A stretch of DNA of 64,000 nucleotides from Vibrio maerlii (GTDB lineage: Bacteria; Pseudomonadota; Gammaproteobacteria; Enterobacterales; Vibrionaceae): positions 62,001-126,000 of the forward strand of contig NZ_QRHC01000008.1 in assembly GCF_003415655.1 (NCBI RefSeq), written 5' to 3'. Shown one piece after another: positions 26,116-35,086 of this stretch. A program made the position numbers and the translations under genes. The notes under the pieces were generated by a model, which was not told the origin of the DNA, did not search any database, and saw nothing but the letters and a program-made list of their open reading frames with translations. Numbering within the stretch: position 1 is the first letter of the stretch; every line of letters starts with the position of its first letter.

Positions 26116-26229
26116 TTACATTGCAGCAGAGAAGATCGCAGAGATCTCTTCGTGCGTCGCTTATTTCGGGTTAGTGAAACCACACGCACCTTTTAGTGCA
26201 TTATCGGCTAGAGTTGGAATATCATCTCC
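26116..26229 (-). pseudogene. Decayed C-terminal end of an iron-containing alcohol dehydrogenase
   Basis: On the minus strand this stretch reads GDDIPTLADNALKGACGFTNPK, then a stop (TAA, 26163-26161), then ATHEEISAIFSAAM and the natural TAA at 26118-26116, all in one frame. That is the very conserved C-terminal signature of group III (iron-activated) alcohol dehydrogenases of the YiaY/AdhB type, in which a Gln normally stands where the internal stop is (CAA to TAA would do it). Upstream of 26229 the frame breaks at once and I find no more of the enzyme before dapD. About 350 residues are therefore missing: a remnant of a deleted gene. Confidence 0.8.
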
Positions 26230-26405
26230 CTTTTCTTACTAAAGAAAAGTATTTCCAAAAAGACAACGCATATCCTTTTACGGACTTTCTATTCCTTTAC
26301 CTCTTTCATCTCCACCCTGCTCTCTTTATGATGTTGTTCATTCAAAGCTTTCCACCACCAACCGGAAAGCAGACAACAGAATAATTTTGAACACGGAGAC
26401 TCAAC

Positions 26406-27434
26406 ATGGCTTTCTTTTCTCTAGCCTTCGGTACGGCAACCAAAAACCGCGACGGTAAAATCATCGAAGCATTCTTCCCGAACCCACTACTTAACCCTTC
26501 TGAAGAACTGGTTAACGCAGTGGCAAAGATTGCGGGTTACGAGCAAGGCAACCAAGCTATCGAGGTCTCTGCTGAGCTAAGCGGTGAATTAGCGAACGCT
26601 TTTGCGGCACAAGGTGATGTAGCAAACGCAAGCTTTGCTGAAAAAGCGGCAGCCTCTTCACAGCCGCTAGTGCTTGTTGTACTAGCAACGGACGAAAAGC
26701 CAGCCTCTGTTGCAGAAGGCTTCCTGAAGCTTCAACTTATCTCTAACCGTCTCGTTCAGCCGCACGGTACTGTACTAGACGGCATCTTCGGCCTACTGCA
26801 CAACATCGCATGGACCAACGAAGGTCCTATCGACTTACCAGAACTAGCAGACCGCCAAATCGAAGCTCGCTTAGCAGGCCGCGCGCTTTCCGTCGATTGC
26901 GTAGACAAGTTCCCTAAAATGGTGGATTACGTGGTACCAACGGGCGTGCGTATCGCAGATACATCTCGTGTACGTCTTGGTGCACACGTTGGCGAAGGCA
27001 CTACAGTTATGCACGAAGGCTTCATCAACTTCAACGCGGGTACAACTGGCGTGAGCATGGTTGAAGGTCGTATCTCAGCTGGTGTTGTTGTGGGTAATGG
27101 CTCTGACATCGGTGGCGGTGCATCTATCATGGGTACACTATCTGGTGGCGGTACCGTGGTCGTTTCAATCGGTGAAAATTCACTACTTGGCGCAAACGCA
27201 GGCCTTGGTTTCCCACTAGGTGACCGTTGTACTGTGGAGTCTGGTTTGTACGTAACGGCAGGTTCTAAAGTACGCATGATTGCTGAAGGCAAAGAAGTAG
27301 AAGTAGTGAAAGCACGCGATCTAGCAGGCGTTTCTGACCTACTATTCCGTCGCAACTCGGTAACAGGCCAAATCGAATGTCTTGCTAACAAGTCTGCGGT
27401 TGAGCTAAACAGCGAACTACATAGCAACAACTAA
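26406..27434 (+). CDS. dapD: 2,3,4,5-tetrahydropyridine-2,6-dicarboxylate N-succinyltransferase
   Basis: Succinylates tetrahydrodipicolinate in the lysine and meso-diaminopimelate pathway. The 342-aa protein is the long form found in Vibrio and Pseudomonas, not the 274-aa enteric form. The C-terminal left-handed beta-helix has hexapeptide repeats (VRLGAHVGEGTTV, VVGNGSDIGGGASI, ENSLLGANAGLGFPLG). Codon use is strongly biased, as for a highly expressed gene. A terminator follows. The upstream 320 bases hold an alcohol-dehydrogenase remnant on the other strand and no lysine riboswitch that I can see. Confidence 0.95.
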   Translation: MAFFSLAFGTATKNRDGKIIEAFFPNPLLNPSEELVNAVAKIAGYEQGNQAIEVSAELSGELANAFAAQGDVANASFAEKAAASSQPLVLVVLATDEKPASVAEGFLKLQLISNRLVQPHGTVLDGIFGLLHNIAWTNEGPIDLPELADRQIEARLAGRALSVDCVDKFPKMVDYVVPTGVRIADTSRVRLGAHVGEGTTVMHEGFINFNAGTTGVSMVEGRISAGVVVGNGSDIGGGASIMGTLSGGGTVVVSIGENSLLGANAGLGFPLGDRCTVESGLYVTAGSKVRMIAEGKEVEVVKARDLAGVSDLLFRRNSVTGQIECLANKSAVELNSELHSNN

Positions 27435-27485
27435 TTTGCTTCGCGATTAACCTTGTACTTAATCGCAGAGAAAGCGCCTACAACC

Positions 27486-27516
27486 AAAGCCCTTGCTATA
27501 TGTAAGGGCTTTTTTA
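27486..27516 (+). terminator. Rho-independent terminator after dapD
   Basis: AAAGCCCTT (27486-27494) pairs with AAGGGCTTT (27504-27512), followed by TTTTATT. Confidence 0.87.
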
Positions 27517-27526
27517 TTACCTTTAT

Positions 27527-27542
27527 TATTTCGAACGCTCAA
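27527..27542 (+). promoter_or_regulatory. Upstream GlpR-like operator of glpK
   Basis: TATTTCGAACGCTCAA agrees at 12 of 16 positions with the second site at 27590. It overlaps the dapD-glpK boundary 230 bases before glpK. Confidence 0.4.
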
Positions 27543-27589
27543 TTTTTGCACTTAATTTAACATCTAGATCACTTTTAGTGCGAAATTTA

Positions 27590-27605
27590 ATGTTCGAACA
27601 CTCAT
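27590..27605 (+). promoter_or_regulatory. GlpR-like operator of glpK
   Basis: ATGTTCGAACACTCAT matches sites before glpD (30364, 30472) and contains the GlpR half-site ATGTTCG. A CRP-like sequence with a good right half (TCTAGATCAC, 27563-27572) lies just upstream. The rest of the 323-base glpK leader has a short hairpin, CGGCATT-GAA-AATGCCG, near 27652-27669. Confidence 0.6.
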
Positions 27606-27757
27606 TTTTTGCTCATTTTTGTTTTCGATTTGTTTTCGTTATGCAAAATAGACGGCATTGAAAATGCCGACTTGCTCTCGATACCTAAAATAGAGAGATA
27701 TCTCCTAAAATAAACTTTAGGGAGTCAGTCTGGTGACCATAGAAAAAGGAATCCATT

Positions 27758-29281
27758 ATGAACGAGCAAAAATATATAGTCGCATTAGATCAAGGCACCA
27801 CGAGTTCTCGCGCCGTCATTTTGGACCACGACGCTAATATCGTTAGCGTAGCCCAACGTGAATCCACCCAGATTTACCCAAAAGCGGGTTGGGTTGAACA
27901 AGACCCTCTAGAAATTTATGCTGCTCAAAGCTCGACTCTGGTTGAGGTGCTTGCTAAATCTGAAATTCGCAGTGACGAAGTCTGCGCCATCGGTATTACC
28001 AACCAACGCGAAACCACCATTGTATGGAATAAAGAGACTGGTAAACCTGTATACAACGCCATTGTATGGCAGTGTCGTCGTACCGCGGCTATCTGCGAGG
28101 AGCTCAAAACTCGCGGGCTAGATGAGTACGTTCGTGAGAACACCGGTCTGCTTCTCGACCCTTATTTCTCTGGTACCAAAATCAAATGGATTCTCGATAA
28201 TGTAGAAGGCGCTCGCGAAGATGCTGAGGCGGGTAAACTGTTATTTGGTACCGTGGATACTTGGCTTGTTTGGAAGATGACTCAAGGCCGTATCCATGTC
28301 ACTGATTACACCAATGCGTCTCGCACCATGCTATTCAATATCAACGAGATGAAATGGGATCAGAGGCTGCTTGATGAACTTGGCATCCCAATGAGCATGA
28401 TGCCTGAGGTTAAACGCTCTTCTGAGGTTTACGGTGAAACGAACATCGGTGGTAAAGGCGGTACTCGTATTCCTATTGCAGGTATCGCTGGCGACCAACA
28501 AGCCGCGCTGTTCGGACAAATGTGTGTAGAGCCCGGTCAAGCGAAGAATACTTACGGTACGGGTTGTTTCTTGTTGATGAACACCGGCCAAGAAAAAGTC
28601 ACATCCACTCATGGCCTATTAACCACGCTATCTTGTGGCCCTGAAGGCCAGCCAGCTTATGCACTAGAAGGTGCAGTATTCATGGGTGGGGCATCGATTC
28701 AGTGGTTACGCGACGAACTAGGCCTCTTAAATGATGCGAAAGATTCCGAGTACTTCGCGACCAAGGTCGACTCTTCAAACGGTGTTTATGTCGTGCCCGC
28801 CTTTACAGGATTAGGGGCTCCTTATTGGGACGCTTATGCTCGAGGTACCATTGTCGGTTTAACTCGTGGTGCAAGCTCAAACCACATCATTCGCGCAACC
28901 CTTGAAGGGATCGCGTATCAAACCCGAGATGTACTCGATGCTATGCAGGCAGACTCTGGGATTCAACTTTCAGCCCTACGCGTAGATGGTGGCGCAGTAG
29001 CCAACAACTTCTTAATGCAATTCCAATCGGATGTTCTGGATACTGAGGTTCATCGACCTAAAATCACTGAGGTGACGGCTTTGGGTGCGGCATACCTTGC
29101 CGGTATCGCTGTCGGTTTCTGGGATAGCTTGGATGAGCTAAAAGGCAAGGCGGAGATCGATAGAAGCTTTATACCTCACCATGATGAAGAGAAGCGAAAC
29201 CGCCGCTACCGTGGTTGGAAACGCGCAGTCAAATGCGCACAAACTTGGGCAGAATTGAGAGCGGAAGAGGAAGACGATTAA
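27758..29281 (+). CDS. glpK: Glycerol kinase
   Basis: Phosphorylates glycerol with ATP to sn-glycerol-3-phosphate. The 507-aa FGGY-family protein begins [17 protein letters not shown], the phosphate-binding loop, and contains [41 protein letters not shown] and [11 protein letters not shown], all canonical for GlpK. AAGGAA precedes the ATG. It is followed by its own terminator, glpR and glpD on the same strand. The glycerol facilitator glpF, usually just before glpK, is not in this window. GlpR-like sites lie upstream. Confidence 0.96.
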   Translation: MNEQKYIVALDQGTTSSRAVILDHDANIVSVAQRESTQIYPKAGWVEQDPLEIYAAQSSTLVEVLAKSEIRSDEVCAIGITNQRETTIVWNKETGKPVYNAIVWQCRRTAAICEELKTRGLDEYVRENTGLLLDPYFSGTKIKWILDNVEGAREDAEAGKLLFGTVDTWLVWKMTQGRIHVTDYTNASRTMLFNINEMKWDQRLLDELGIPMSMMPEVKRSSEVYGETNIGGKGGTRIPIAGIAGDQQAALFGQMCVEPGQAKNTYGTGCFLLMNTGQEKVTSTHGLLTTLSCGPEGQPAYALEGAVFMGGASIQWLRDELGLLNDAKDSEYFATKVDSSNGVYVVPAFTGLGAPYWDAYARGTIVGLTRGASSNHIIRATLEGIAYQTRDVLDAMQADSGIQLSALRVDGGAVANNFLMQFQSDVLDTEVHRPKITEVTALGAAYLAGIAVGFWDSLDELKGKAEIDRSFIPHHDEEKRNRRYRGWKRAVKCAQTWAELRAEEEDD

Positions 29282-29337
29282 GCACAAGGCTATTTCGAAC
29301 TCGAACATTAATTAGATCTAAAGCTCTAAATCGAGCA

Positions 29338-29377
29338 AAAGAGCGTGATAATAAACCGATTATTACGCTCTTTTTTG
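29338..29377 (+). terminator. Terminator after glpK
   Basis: AAAGAGCGT and an ATAATAA arm pair with TTATTACGCTCTTT (with a small bulge), followed by TTTTTT. It separates glpK from glpR. Confidence 0.8.
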
Positions 29378-29472
29378 CGTTTGAACGCAAAAACACACAA
29401 ACGAAGCTTCTCCCAATCAGCAGTTTGCCGCACAATACAGTCAATTGAAACGATACTTCGCTAGGAGTGAGC

Positions 29473-30237
29473 GTGAAGCAAATCCCAAGACATCAGCAGA
29501 TCATCGAACTGGTGACTACTCAAGGTTACGTGAGTACCGACGAACTCGTCGAACGATTCAACGTCAGCCCACAAACCATTCGCCGCGACTTGAATGAGCT
29601 TGCTGATGAGAACAAAATCCGACGCTATCATGGCGGAGCAACTATCCCCCTTAGCTCAGAGAACACCTCTTACAACACCCGCAAATCTCACAACTTCAGT
29701 GAGAAAGACCAAATAGCGGAGAACCTGGTAAGACATATCCCTGACGGTGCGACGCTTTTCATAGATATCGGTACCACACCAGAAGCGGTGGCGCACGCAC
29801 TTAATAAAAAACACAAGCAACTCCGAGTGGTTACCAACAACATCAATGTAGCCACAATTCTGCAACCGAACCCAGAGATCCGCGTTATCTTGGCCGGCGG
29901 CGAAGTTCGTGATCGTGATGGTGGCATCATTGGGGAAGCAACGCTCGATTTCATCCAGCAGTTCCGTTTAGACTTTGGCATCATAGGTATCAGTGGTATA
30001 GATTTTGATGGTTCACTGCTCGACTTTGATTACCACGAAGTTCGCATCAAGCAGGCCATCATCGAAAACAGCCGCAGTGTATTTCTTGCCGTAGACCATT
30101 CAAAATTTGGCCGCAATGCCATGGTAAAACTGGGCAGCATTACCCAGATTCACACGCTATTTACCGATAATCAGCCACCAGCAGAGATCCAGGCGCTTCT
30201 AGACGAACACAATATCCCTTGTGAAGTAGCGCTTTAA
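29473..30237 (+). CDS. glpR: Glycerol-3-phosphate regulon repressor GlpR (DeoR family)
   Basis: This 254-aa DeoR-family repressor has an N-terminal helix-turn-helix (GYVSTDELVERFNVSPQTIRRDL) and a C-terminal sugar-phosphate-sensing domain (DIGTTPEAVAHAL, VVTNNINVATIL, LAGGEVRDRDGGIIGEA), nearly identical in pattern to E. coli GlpR. Glycerol-3-phosphate is the inducer in the family. The GTG at 29473 is chosen because AGGAG (29463-29467) sits five bases before it. The in-frame GTG at 29467 overlaps that site and cannot be used. Likely targets are glpK and glpD on either side. Confidence 0.94.
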   Translation: MKQIPRHQQIIELVTTQGYVSTDELVERFNVSPQTIRRDLNELADENKIRRYHGGATIPLSSENTSYNTRKSHNFSEKDQIAENLVRHIPDGATLFIDIGTTPEAVAHALNKKHKQLRVVTNNINVATILQPNPEIRVILAGGEVRDRDGGIIGEATLDFIQQFRLDFGIIGISGIDFDGSLLDFDYHEVRIKQAIIENSRSVFLAVDHSKFGRNAMVKLGSITQIHTLFTDNQPPAEIQALLDEHNIPCEVAL

Positions 30238-30363
30238 GACACTAGCTCAAAGTTCCTAGTTCATCGGCTAGGGACTCTCTCCCTTGTCCATAGTCCTCCC
30301 TCCCCTAAAGCTCCAGGTCCTGAATCATCTCTCAGCTCTCAAATCCATTTTTTCGTTCTCATC

Positions 30364-30379
30364 ATGAGCTAACGAACAT
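30364..30379 (+). promoter_or_regulatory. GlpR-like operator of glpD (distal)
   Basis: ATGAGCTAACGAACAT is the reverse complement of ATGTTCGTTAGCTCAT, the same 16-base pattern as at 27590 and 30472. It lies 126 bases before glpD. The stretch 30245-30345 upstream is a C/T-rich degenerate repeat region with no gene. Confidence 0.6.
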
Positions 30380-30471
30380 TTTTACGTGCTCATTTCACAC
30401 AAAACGCGCAAATACGAAAATAATTAGTGATCATATGCGAAAGCTATTGTAGAGTTTATTCAGTTTCATTT

Positions 30472-30487
30472 ATGTTCGTTCGCTCAT
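30472..30487 (+). promoter_or_regulatory. GlpR-like operator of glpD (proximal)
   Basis: ATGTTCGTTCGCTCAT ends 18 bases before the glpD start codon, a position where a bound repressor would block transcription. It agrees with the glpK site at 13 of 16 bases. Confidence 0.6.
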
Positions 30488-30505
30488 TTTAGATAGGCCA
30501 TTCTC

Positions 30506-32047
30506 ATGGATATGAAAACAAAAGAGATTGATAACCGTGTACTTGATTTAATTGTAATTGGTGGCGGGATCAATGGTGCAGGTATTGCAGCCGACGCCGC
30601 AGGACGCGGTCTTAGTGTTGGACTTTATGAACTTAACGACTTTGCCTCAGCAACGTCTTCTGCAAGCTCTAAGCTGATTCATGGTGGCTTACGCTATCTG
30701 GAACACTATGAGTTTCGTTTGGTCTCGGAAGCACTCGCAGAGAGAGAGGTGCTACTGGCAAAAGCTCCGCATATCGCACAGCCAATGCGATTCCGCCTCC
30801 CACACCGCCCTTTCTTACGCCCAGCCTGGATGATTCGTTGCGGTTTGTTCCTTTATGATCACCTGGGCAAACGAACAACGCTTCCAGCAAGCCAAAAGGT
30901 AGACCTTGCGGCTTCAGGTTTGCTGAAGCCAGAAATGAAGATTGGATTTGAGTATTCAGACTGTTGGGTCGATGATGCTCGTTTGGTTCTTTTGAATGTT
31001 TTATCTGCTAAACAAAATGGTGCGGAGGTTGAGAACTACTGCAAGGTTGAGAGTGCAACACGTGAAGGAAACATCTGGCGCGTGACACTAGTGGACCAAA
31101 TCACTGGCGAAACCAAACAGCGCTTTGCAAAAGCAGTCGTTAACGCGGCAGGTCCATGGGTAAAACAGTTCTTTGATGATGGCTTAGAGACCCCATCACC
31201 AAGAAATATTCGCTTAATTAAAGGCTCACATATCGTCGTACCTAAAGTGCATGACGAAGAACAAGCTTACATCTTGCAGAATAAAGATAATCGAATCGTA
31301 TTTGTTATCCCTTATATGGACGACTTCTCTATCATAGGTACAACCGATGTTGAATACAAAGGCAACCCACGTGAAGTGGCTATTGATGATAATGAGATCA
31401 ATTACTTAGTCGATATCGTCAACCAGCACTTTGTTAAGCAACTTACTCCTGCTGATGTAGTATGGACTTACAGCGGTGTTCGCCCTCTTTGCGATGATGA
31501 GTCGGACTCACCTCAAGCGATCACCCGAGACTACACCCTAGAGTTAGAGCAAGAGCTAGATCAGGCGCCGCTTCTGTCTATTTTTGGTGGCAAGTTAACG
31601 ACTTATCGAAAACTAGGTGAGTCAGCAATGAAGATGCTAGCACCTTACTTCCCTGAGATGGGCTCACCTTGGACGGGGAAAGAAAGCCTACCCGGTGGTA
31701 ACTTCAGTTGTAGCCGCGAACAGCTCGCAAACAGCATTACGCAACAATATCCTTGGATTACTAATAAGCTAGCTCACCGCTACGTACGTCAGTTTGGTAC
31801 CCACACCTTCGCGATGCTAGCCAACGTCAAAGACTCTAGCGATATGGGTCATGAGTTTGCTGAGGATGTGTATCAAGTTGAGGTTGATTATATGATCGAG
31901 CATGAGCTGGTTAAGACAGGTGAAGACCTAATGTGGCGCCGAACCAAGCTTGGTTTATATCTAAACCACGAGCAGCAACAATCAGTCACACAATACATCT
32001 CAGACAAACAAAGAGTCGTGACTACCGAGTTTGTTAAAGTGAGCTAG
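30506..32047 (+). CDS. glpD: Aerobic glycerol-3-phosphate dehydrogenase
   Basis: A membrane-associated FAD enzyme that oxidises sn-glycerol-3-phosphate to dihydroxyacetone phosphate and feeds electrons to quinone. The 513-aa protein starts with the FAD-binding motif DLIVIGGGINGAGIAADAAGRG (in part GGGINGAGIA) and has SSKLIHGGLRYLEHYEFRLV, INDNEINYL-like blocks and SIFGGKLTTYRKLGESAM. The gene ends in SELVS-like residues whose stop codon TAG (32045-32047) is already part of the octamer tandem array that follows. Two GlpR-like sites lie upstream. Confidence 0.95.
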   Translation: MDMKTKEIDNRVLDLIVIGGGINGAGIAADAAGRGLSVGLYELNDFASATSSASSKLIHGGLRYLEHYEFRLVSEALAEREVLLAKAPHIAQPMRFRLPHRPFLRPAWMIRCGLFLYDHLGKRTTLPASQKVDLAASGLLKPEMKIGFEYSDCWVDDARLVLLNVLSAKQNGAEVENYCKVESATREGNIWRVTLVDQITGETKQRFAKAVVNAAGPWVKQFFDDGLETPSPRNIRLIKGSHIVVPKVHDEEQAYILQNKDNRIVFVIPYMDDFSIIGTTDVEYKGNPREVAIDDNEINYLVDIVNQHFVKQLTPADVVWTYSGVRPLCDDESDSPQAITRDYTLELEQELDQAPLLSIFGGKLTTYRKLGESAMKMLAPYFPEMGSPWTGKESLPGGNFSCSREQLANSITQQYPWITNKLAHRYVRQFGTHTFAMLANVKDSSDMGHEFAEDVYQVEVDYMIEHELVKTGEDLMWRRTKLGLYLNHEQQQSVTQYISDKQRVVTTEFVKVS

Positions 32048-32210
32048 AGAGCTAGAGAGCTAGAGAGCTAGAGAGCTAGAGAGCTAGAGAGCTAGAGAGC
32101 TAGAGAGCTAGAGAGCTAGAGAGCTAGAGAGCTAGAGAGCTAGAGAGCTAGAGAGCTAGAGAGCTAGAGAGCTAGAGAGCTAGAGAGCTAGAGAGCTAGA
32201 GAGCTAGAGA
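32041..32210. repeat. 21-copy octamer tandem repeat at the end of glpD
   Basis: The unit GAGCTAGA repeats perfectly 21 times from 32041 to 32208, plus two more bases. The glpD stop codon TAG lies in the first unit, so copy-number change cannot alter the protein. It has no spacers and so is not a CRISPR array. The unit is the reverse complement of the TAGCTCTC repeated four times at 2256-2287. A terminator follows directly. Perfect identity of all copies points to recent slippage expansion. Confidence 0.97.
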
Positions 32211-32216
32211 ATTCTG

Positions 32217-32245
32217 AAGGGTTGACGTTTAACGTCAACCCTTTT
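32217..32245 (+). terminator. Terminator after glpD and the octamer array
   Basis: AAGGGTTGACG (32217-32227) pairs perfectly with CGTCAACCCTT (32233-32243), followed by TT. The array is therefore transcribed as part of the glpD 3' untranslated region. Confidence 0.85.
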
Positions 32246-32307
32246 GTTCACTTTCGGTTCTGAAAAACTAGATATACAGTTTTCCAGAAGCTAAGCGCTC
32301 TAGATTG

Positions 32308-32661
<354 letters not shown>

Positions 32662-32669
32662 TTAGTAAA

Positions 32670-32685
32670 AGAGAAACGTTTACAC
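32670..32685. promoter_or_regulatory. GalR-like operator half near galR
   Basis: The 12 bases AAACGTTTACAC match the right part of the GalR consensus GTGTAAACGTTTACAC; the left quartet is degenerate. It is about 120 bases before galR and near the start of the divergent tRNA-binding gene. It suggests autoregulation of galR. Confidence 0.5.
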
Positions 32686-32807
32686 TAACAACAATCCAAG
32701 TGATTACAACAGGTAAACCTCTCATTTTTGAAAGTAATTAGATGGAAGAGTTGCGTTATTTACATACCGACTGTTTAATAAAAGGATAACGATAATGAGG
32801 GTGAATG

Positions 32808-33812
32808 ATGGCAACAATTAAGGATGTGGCGAAGGAAGCAGGCGTCTCGGTTGCAACGGTATCTCGAGTGATAAACAAGTCACCAAAAGCCAGTGCAGCA
32901 TCAATCGAAAGTGTGTCCAAGGCAATGGCGAAGTTAGGGTATCGTCCTAACGCCGCGGCTCGTGCGCTCGTAAGTCAAAGTACCAATACCGTTGGCGTGC
33001 TTGTCAGTGATGTATCTGACCCATTCTTTGGCACCATGGTCAAAGCTGTCGATACAGTGGCGCATGCTGCTGGTAAACATATTCTGGTCGGCAATGGTTA
33101 CCATGATGCCAACGAAGAACGTCGTGCAATCGAGCTTTTGATTAATAGTCGCTGCGACGCTCTCGTTATTCATTCTAAGGGCCTATCGGATCAAGAGTTA
33201 ATTCAATACGCCAGCGAAGTAAAAGCGATGGTACTGGTTAACCGCCACATACCAGAGTTGGCTGATCGCTGCATCTCTCTTGATAACTATAAGGGTGCTT
33301 ACTTAGCAACCGAACACCTTATTAAGAATGGCCATCAACAGATTGCCTGTATCGCCTCTTCTCATGCTATCGAAGATGCCGATGAGCGTGTCAAAGGCTA
33401 TTTGGCGGCACTTAAAGACAACAATATCATGCTGCCAAAAAGCTACATCGAATACGGCGAACCCAACAATACCGGTGGTGAGAATGCTATGACCAACCTG
33501 CTGAGTAAGTCACTGTCGGTCACAGCAACCGTGGCTTATAACGACTATATGGCTGCTGGTGCTCTTGCTGTTCTCGAAGAGAATGGCATCAGTTCACCGG
33601 GCGATATGTCCATTATCGGCTTCGATGACGGCATTATTGCAAAATACCTGAGTCCTCGCCTCACAACCATCCGTTACCCAATCCATATGATGGCAGAGAA
33701 GGCTGCAGAACTTGCTTTGACCTTAGCGAAGCAAGAACCGGTTGAGGCTCAGCCAATGATGTATTCGCCTACTATCGTTAAGCGCAACTCTGTTAAAAGC
33801 ATCTCAGCGTAA
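32808..33812 (+). CDS. galR: Galactose repressor GalR/GalS (LacI family)
   Basis: This 334-aa LacI-family repressor starts MATIKDVAKEAGVSVATVSR with the helix-turn-helix and hinge, followed by the periplasmic-binding-like core (GVLVSDVSDPFFGTMVKAVD, IGFDDGIIAKYLSPRLTTIRYP). The similarity to E. coli GalR/GalS runs through the whole length. I take the second of two adjacent ATGs (32808) because GAGGG is then at normal spacing. It is convergent with galM, the last gene of the gal operon, and a good GalR operator lies before galE. Galactose should be the inducer. Confidence 0.92.
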   Translation: MATIKDVAKEAGVSVATVSRVINKSPKASAASIESVSKAMAKLGYRPNAAARALVSQSTNTVGVLVSDVSDPFFGTMVKAVDTVAHAAGKHILVGNGYHDANEERRAIELLINSRCDALVIHSKGLSDQELIQYASEVKAMVLVNRHIPELADRCISLDNYKGAYLATEHLIKNGHQQIACIASSHAIEDADERVKGYLAALKDNNIMLPKSYIEYGEPNNTGGENAMTNLLSKSLSVTATVAYNDYMAAGALAVLEENGISSPGDMSIIGFDDGIIAKYLSPRLTTIRYPIHMMAEKAAELALTLAKQEPVEAQPMMYSPTIVKRNSVKSISA

Positions 33813-33843
33813 ATAACTCCGGCTAAGATTACGACAACAACAG

Positions 33844-33896
33844 AAAACGGCTGACGATGCTTCTTTCAACTAGAAGTATCGTCAGCCGTTTTTCGT
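33844..33896. terminator. Bidirectional terminator between galR and galM
   Basis: A long stem (about 20 bp, one mismatch) AAAACGGCTGACGATGCTTC with its complement ending AGCCGTTTTT. T runs occur on both strands, serving the convergent galR and galETKM transcripts. Confidence 0.88.
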
Positions 33897-33927
33897 ATTT
33901 AGTTGGCGAATGAAATTGCTCTAGGAT

Positions 33928-34989
33928 TTACACCACAAACTGATAGCGAGTGTAGAAACTATATTCCTCACTAGGTTGCAGAATACAGCTTGGTTGAGGC
34001 CACTCTGGGTGATTCGGAGAATCTGGAAGGAACTGCGTCTCCAATGCAACACCGGCATGTGCGACATACTCACCATCTTGTCGATTCGGAGTACCCTCCA
34101 ACCAGTTACCGGTATACAGCTGCATTGCTGGTTTATCAGTATAGAGTTTGAGCGTAATTAAACTGTCAGGAGACGTCACAGTTGCTGCGCACGTTCCTGA
34201 TTGCGTATCTGTATTTAAAAGATAGGAGTGATCAAAACCACGCGCAGGCACTTGCTGTTCGTCTTGCATAAATTGCTGAGAGATCACCTTTGGCTCTCGG
34301 AAATCAAAGCCAGTGCCATCAACACTCTCAAGTTCGCCTAATGGAATGCCAACCTCTGTTGTCGGCAAGTACTGAGCACTGTTCACACTCAAGATATGGT
34401 CAAGACAGTCAAAGCCAGACTCGGCACCAAGCAGATTGAAATAGCCATGATTAGTCAGGTTCACCACTGTTGCTTTATCGGTCTGAGCAAAGTAGCGGAT
34501 CGTCACATCGTTGTCGTCGGTAATCTCGTACCGAACCGAGACGGTAAGATTACCCGGGAAACCCTGATCGCCATCTTCTGAGTTCAGCGTAAATACGACA
34601 TGAGTTTCGGATTGCGCTTCAACCTGCCAACGACGTTTATCAAAGCCATTTGGTCCACCATGGAGTGCGTTACCCGCTTGGTTGGTCAACACTTGGTATG
34701 CTTTATCATCGACCTCAAACTGACCATTCGCAATTCGGTTGGCATAGCGACCGACTGTCACTCCCATATAACTGCTCTGTTTATCAAAGTCAGTCATATT
34801 GGTAACGCCTAACAATACTTCGCGCTTTCTCTCTTGAACGGGTACGAGGCAGCTAAGCCATGTTGCACCAATATCCATAAACGCTACTTGCATACCAATA
34901 CGATTGGTTAGAGTAATGACCTTTGCAGGAAGCCCATCGTAAGCCTCCGATTTACCCATTGTGAGTTCTAATGTCGTTGTATCCATCAT
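33928..34989 (-). CDS. galM: Aldose 1-epimerase (galactose mutarotase)
   Basis: Interconverts alpha and beta anomers of galactose, supplying alpha-galactose to GalK. The 353-aa protein shows GVTVGRYANRIANGQFEVD and NQAGNALHGGPNGFDKRRW. It also has the catalytic His region VNLTNHGYFNLLG and the catalytic Glu in ALETQFLPDSPNHPEWP. It is the last gene of the galE-galT-galK-galM operon. Two adjacent ATGs (34989, 34986) leave the exact start uncertain by one residue; GGAAA precedes them. Confidence 0.94.
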   Translation of the reverse strand: MMDTTTLELTMGKSEAYDGLPAKVITLTNRIGMQVAFMDIGATWLSCLVPVQERKREVLLGVTNMTDFDKQSSYMGVTVGRYANRIANGQFEVDDKAYQVLTNQAGNALHGGPNGFDKRRWQVEAQSETHVVFTLNSEDGDQGFPGNLTVSVRYEITDDNDVTIRYFAQTDKATVVNLTNHGYFNLLGAESGFDCLDHILSVNSAQYLPTTEVGIPLGELESVDGTGFDFREPKVISQQFMQDEQQVPARGFDHSYLLNTDTQSGTCAATVTSPDSLITLKLYTDKPAMQLYTGNWLEGTPNRQDGEYVAHAGVALETQFLPDSPNHPEWPQPSCILQPSEEYSFYTRYQFVV

Positions 34990-35052
34990 TCATTTCCTTT
35001 TGTTTCCATATGCGACTTTCGACATCATTTTTATCATCGCAAATATGCAAAC

Positions 35053-35070
35053 AGCCCCATTTAAGGGGCT
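35053..35070 (-). other. Intercistronic hairpin between galK and galM
   Basis: AGCCCC / GGGGCT with a six-base loop sits just after the galK stop. On the minus strand it is followed by GTTTGCAT, so it may partly terminate or stabilise the galETK mRNA and lower galM expression. Confidence 0.5.
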
Positions 35071-35086
35071 TTGTTATCTATTCGGT

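Noticed and set aside
26196..26384. 62-aa frame between yebG and dapD
   Set aside because: It overlaps the alcohol-dehydrogenase remnant on the other strand, has no ribosome-binding site and no recognisable domain.
26085..26405. Looked for a lysine riboswitch before dapD
   Set aside because: No lysine-aptamer-like core or terminator before the start codon; the stretch is explained in part by the dehydrogenase remnant.
26927..27430. 167-codon minus-strand frame opposite dapD
   Set aside because: It mirrors the biased codon use of dapD, a strongly supported gene, and its product is Pro/Ser/Thr-rich with no family features.
32041..32210. Considered whether the array is a CRISPR
   Set aside because: Units are 8 bases, contiguous and identical, without spacers; no cas gene is near.
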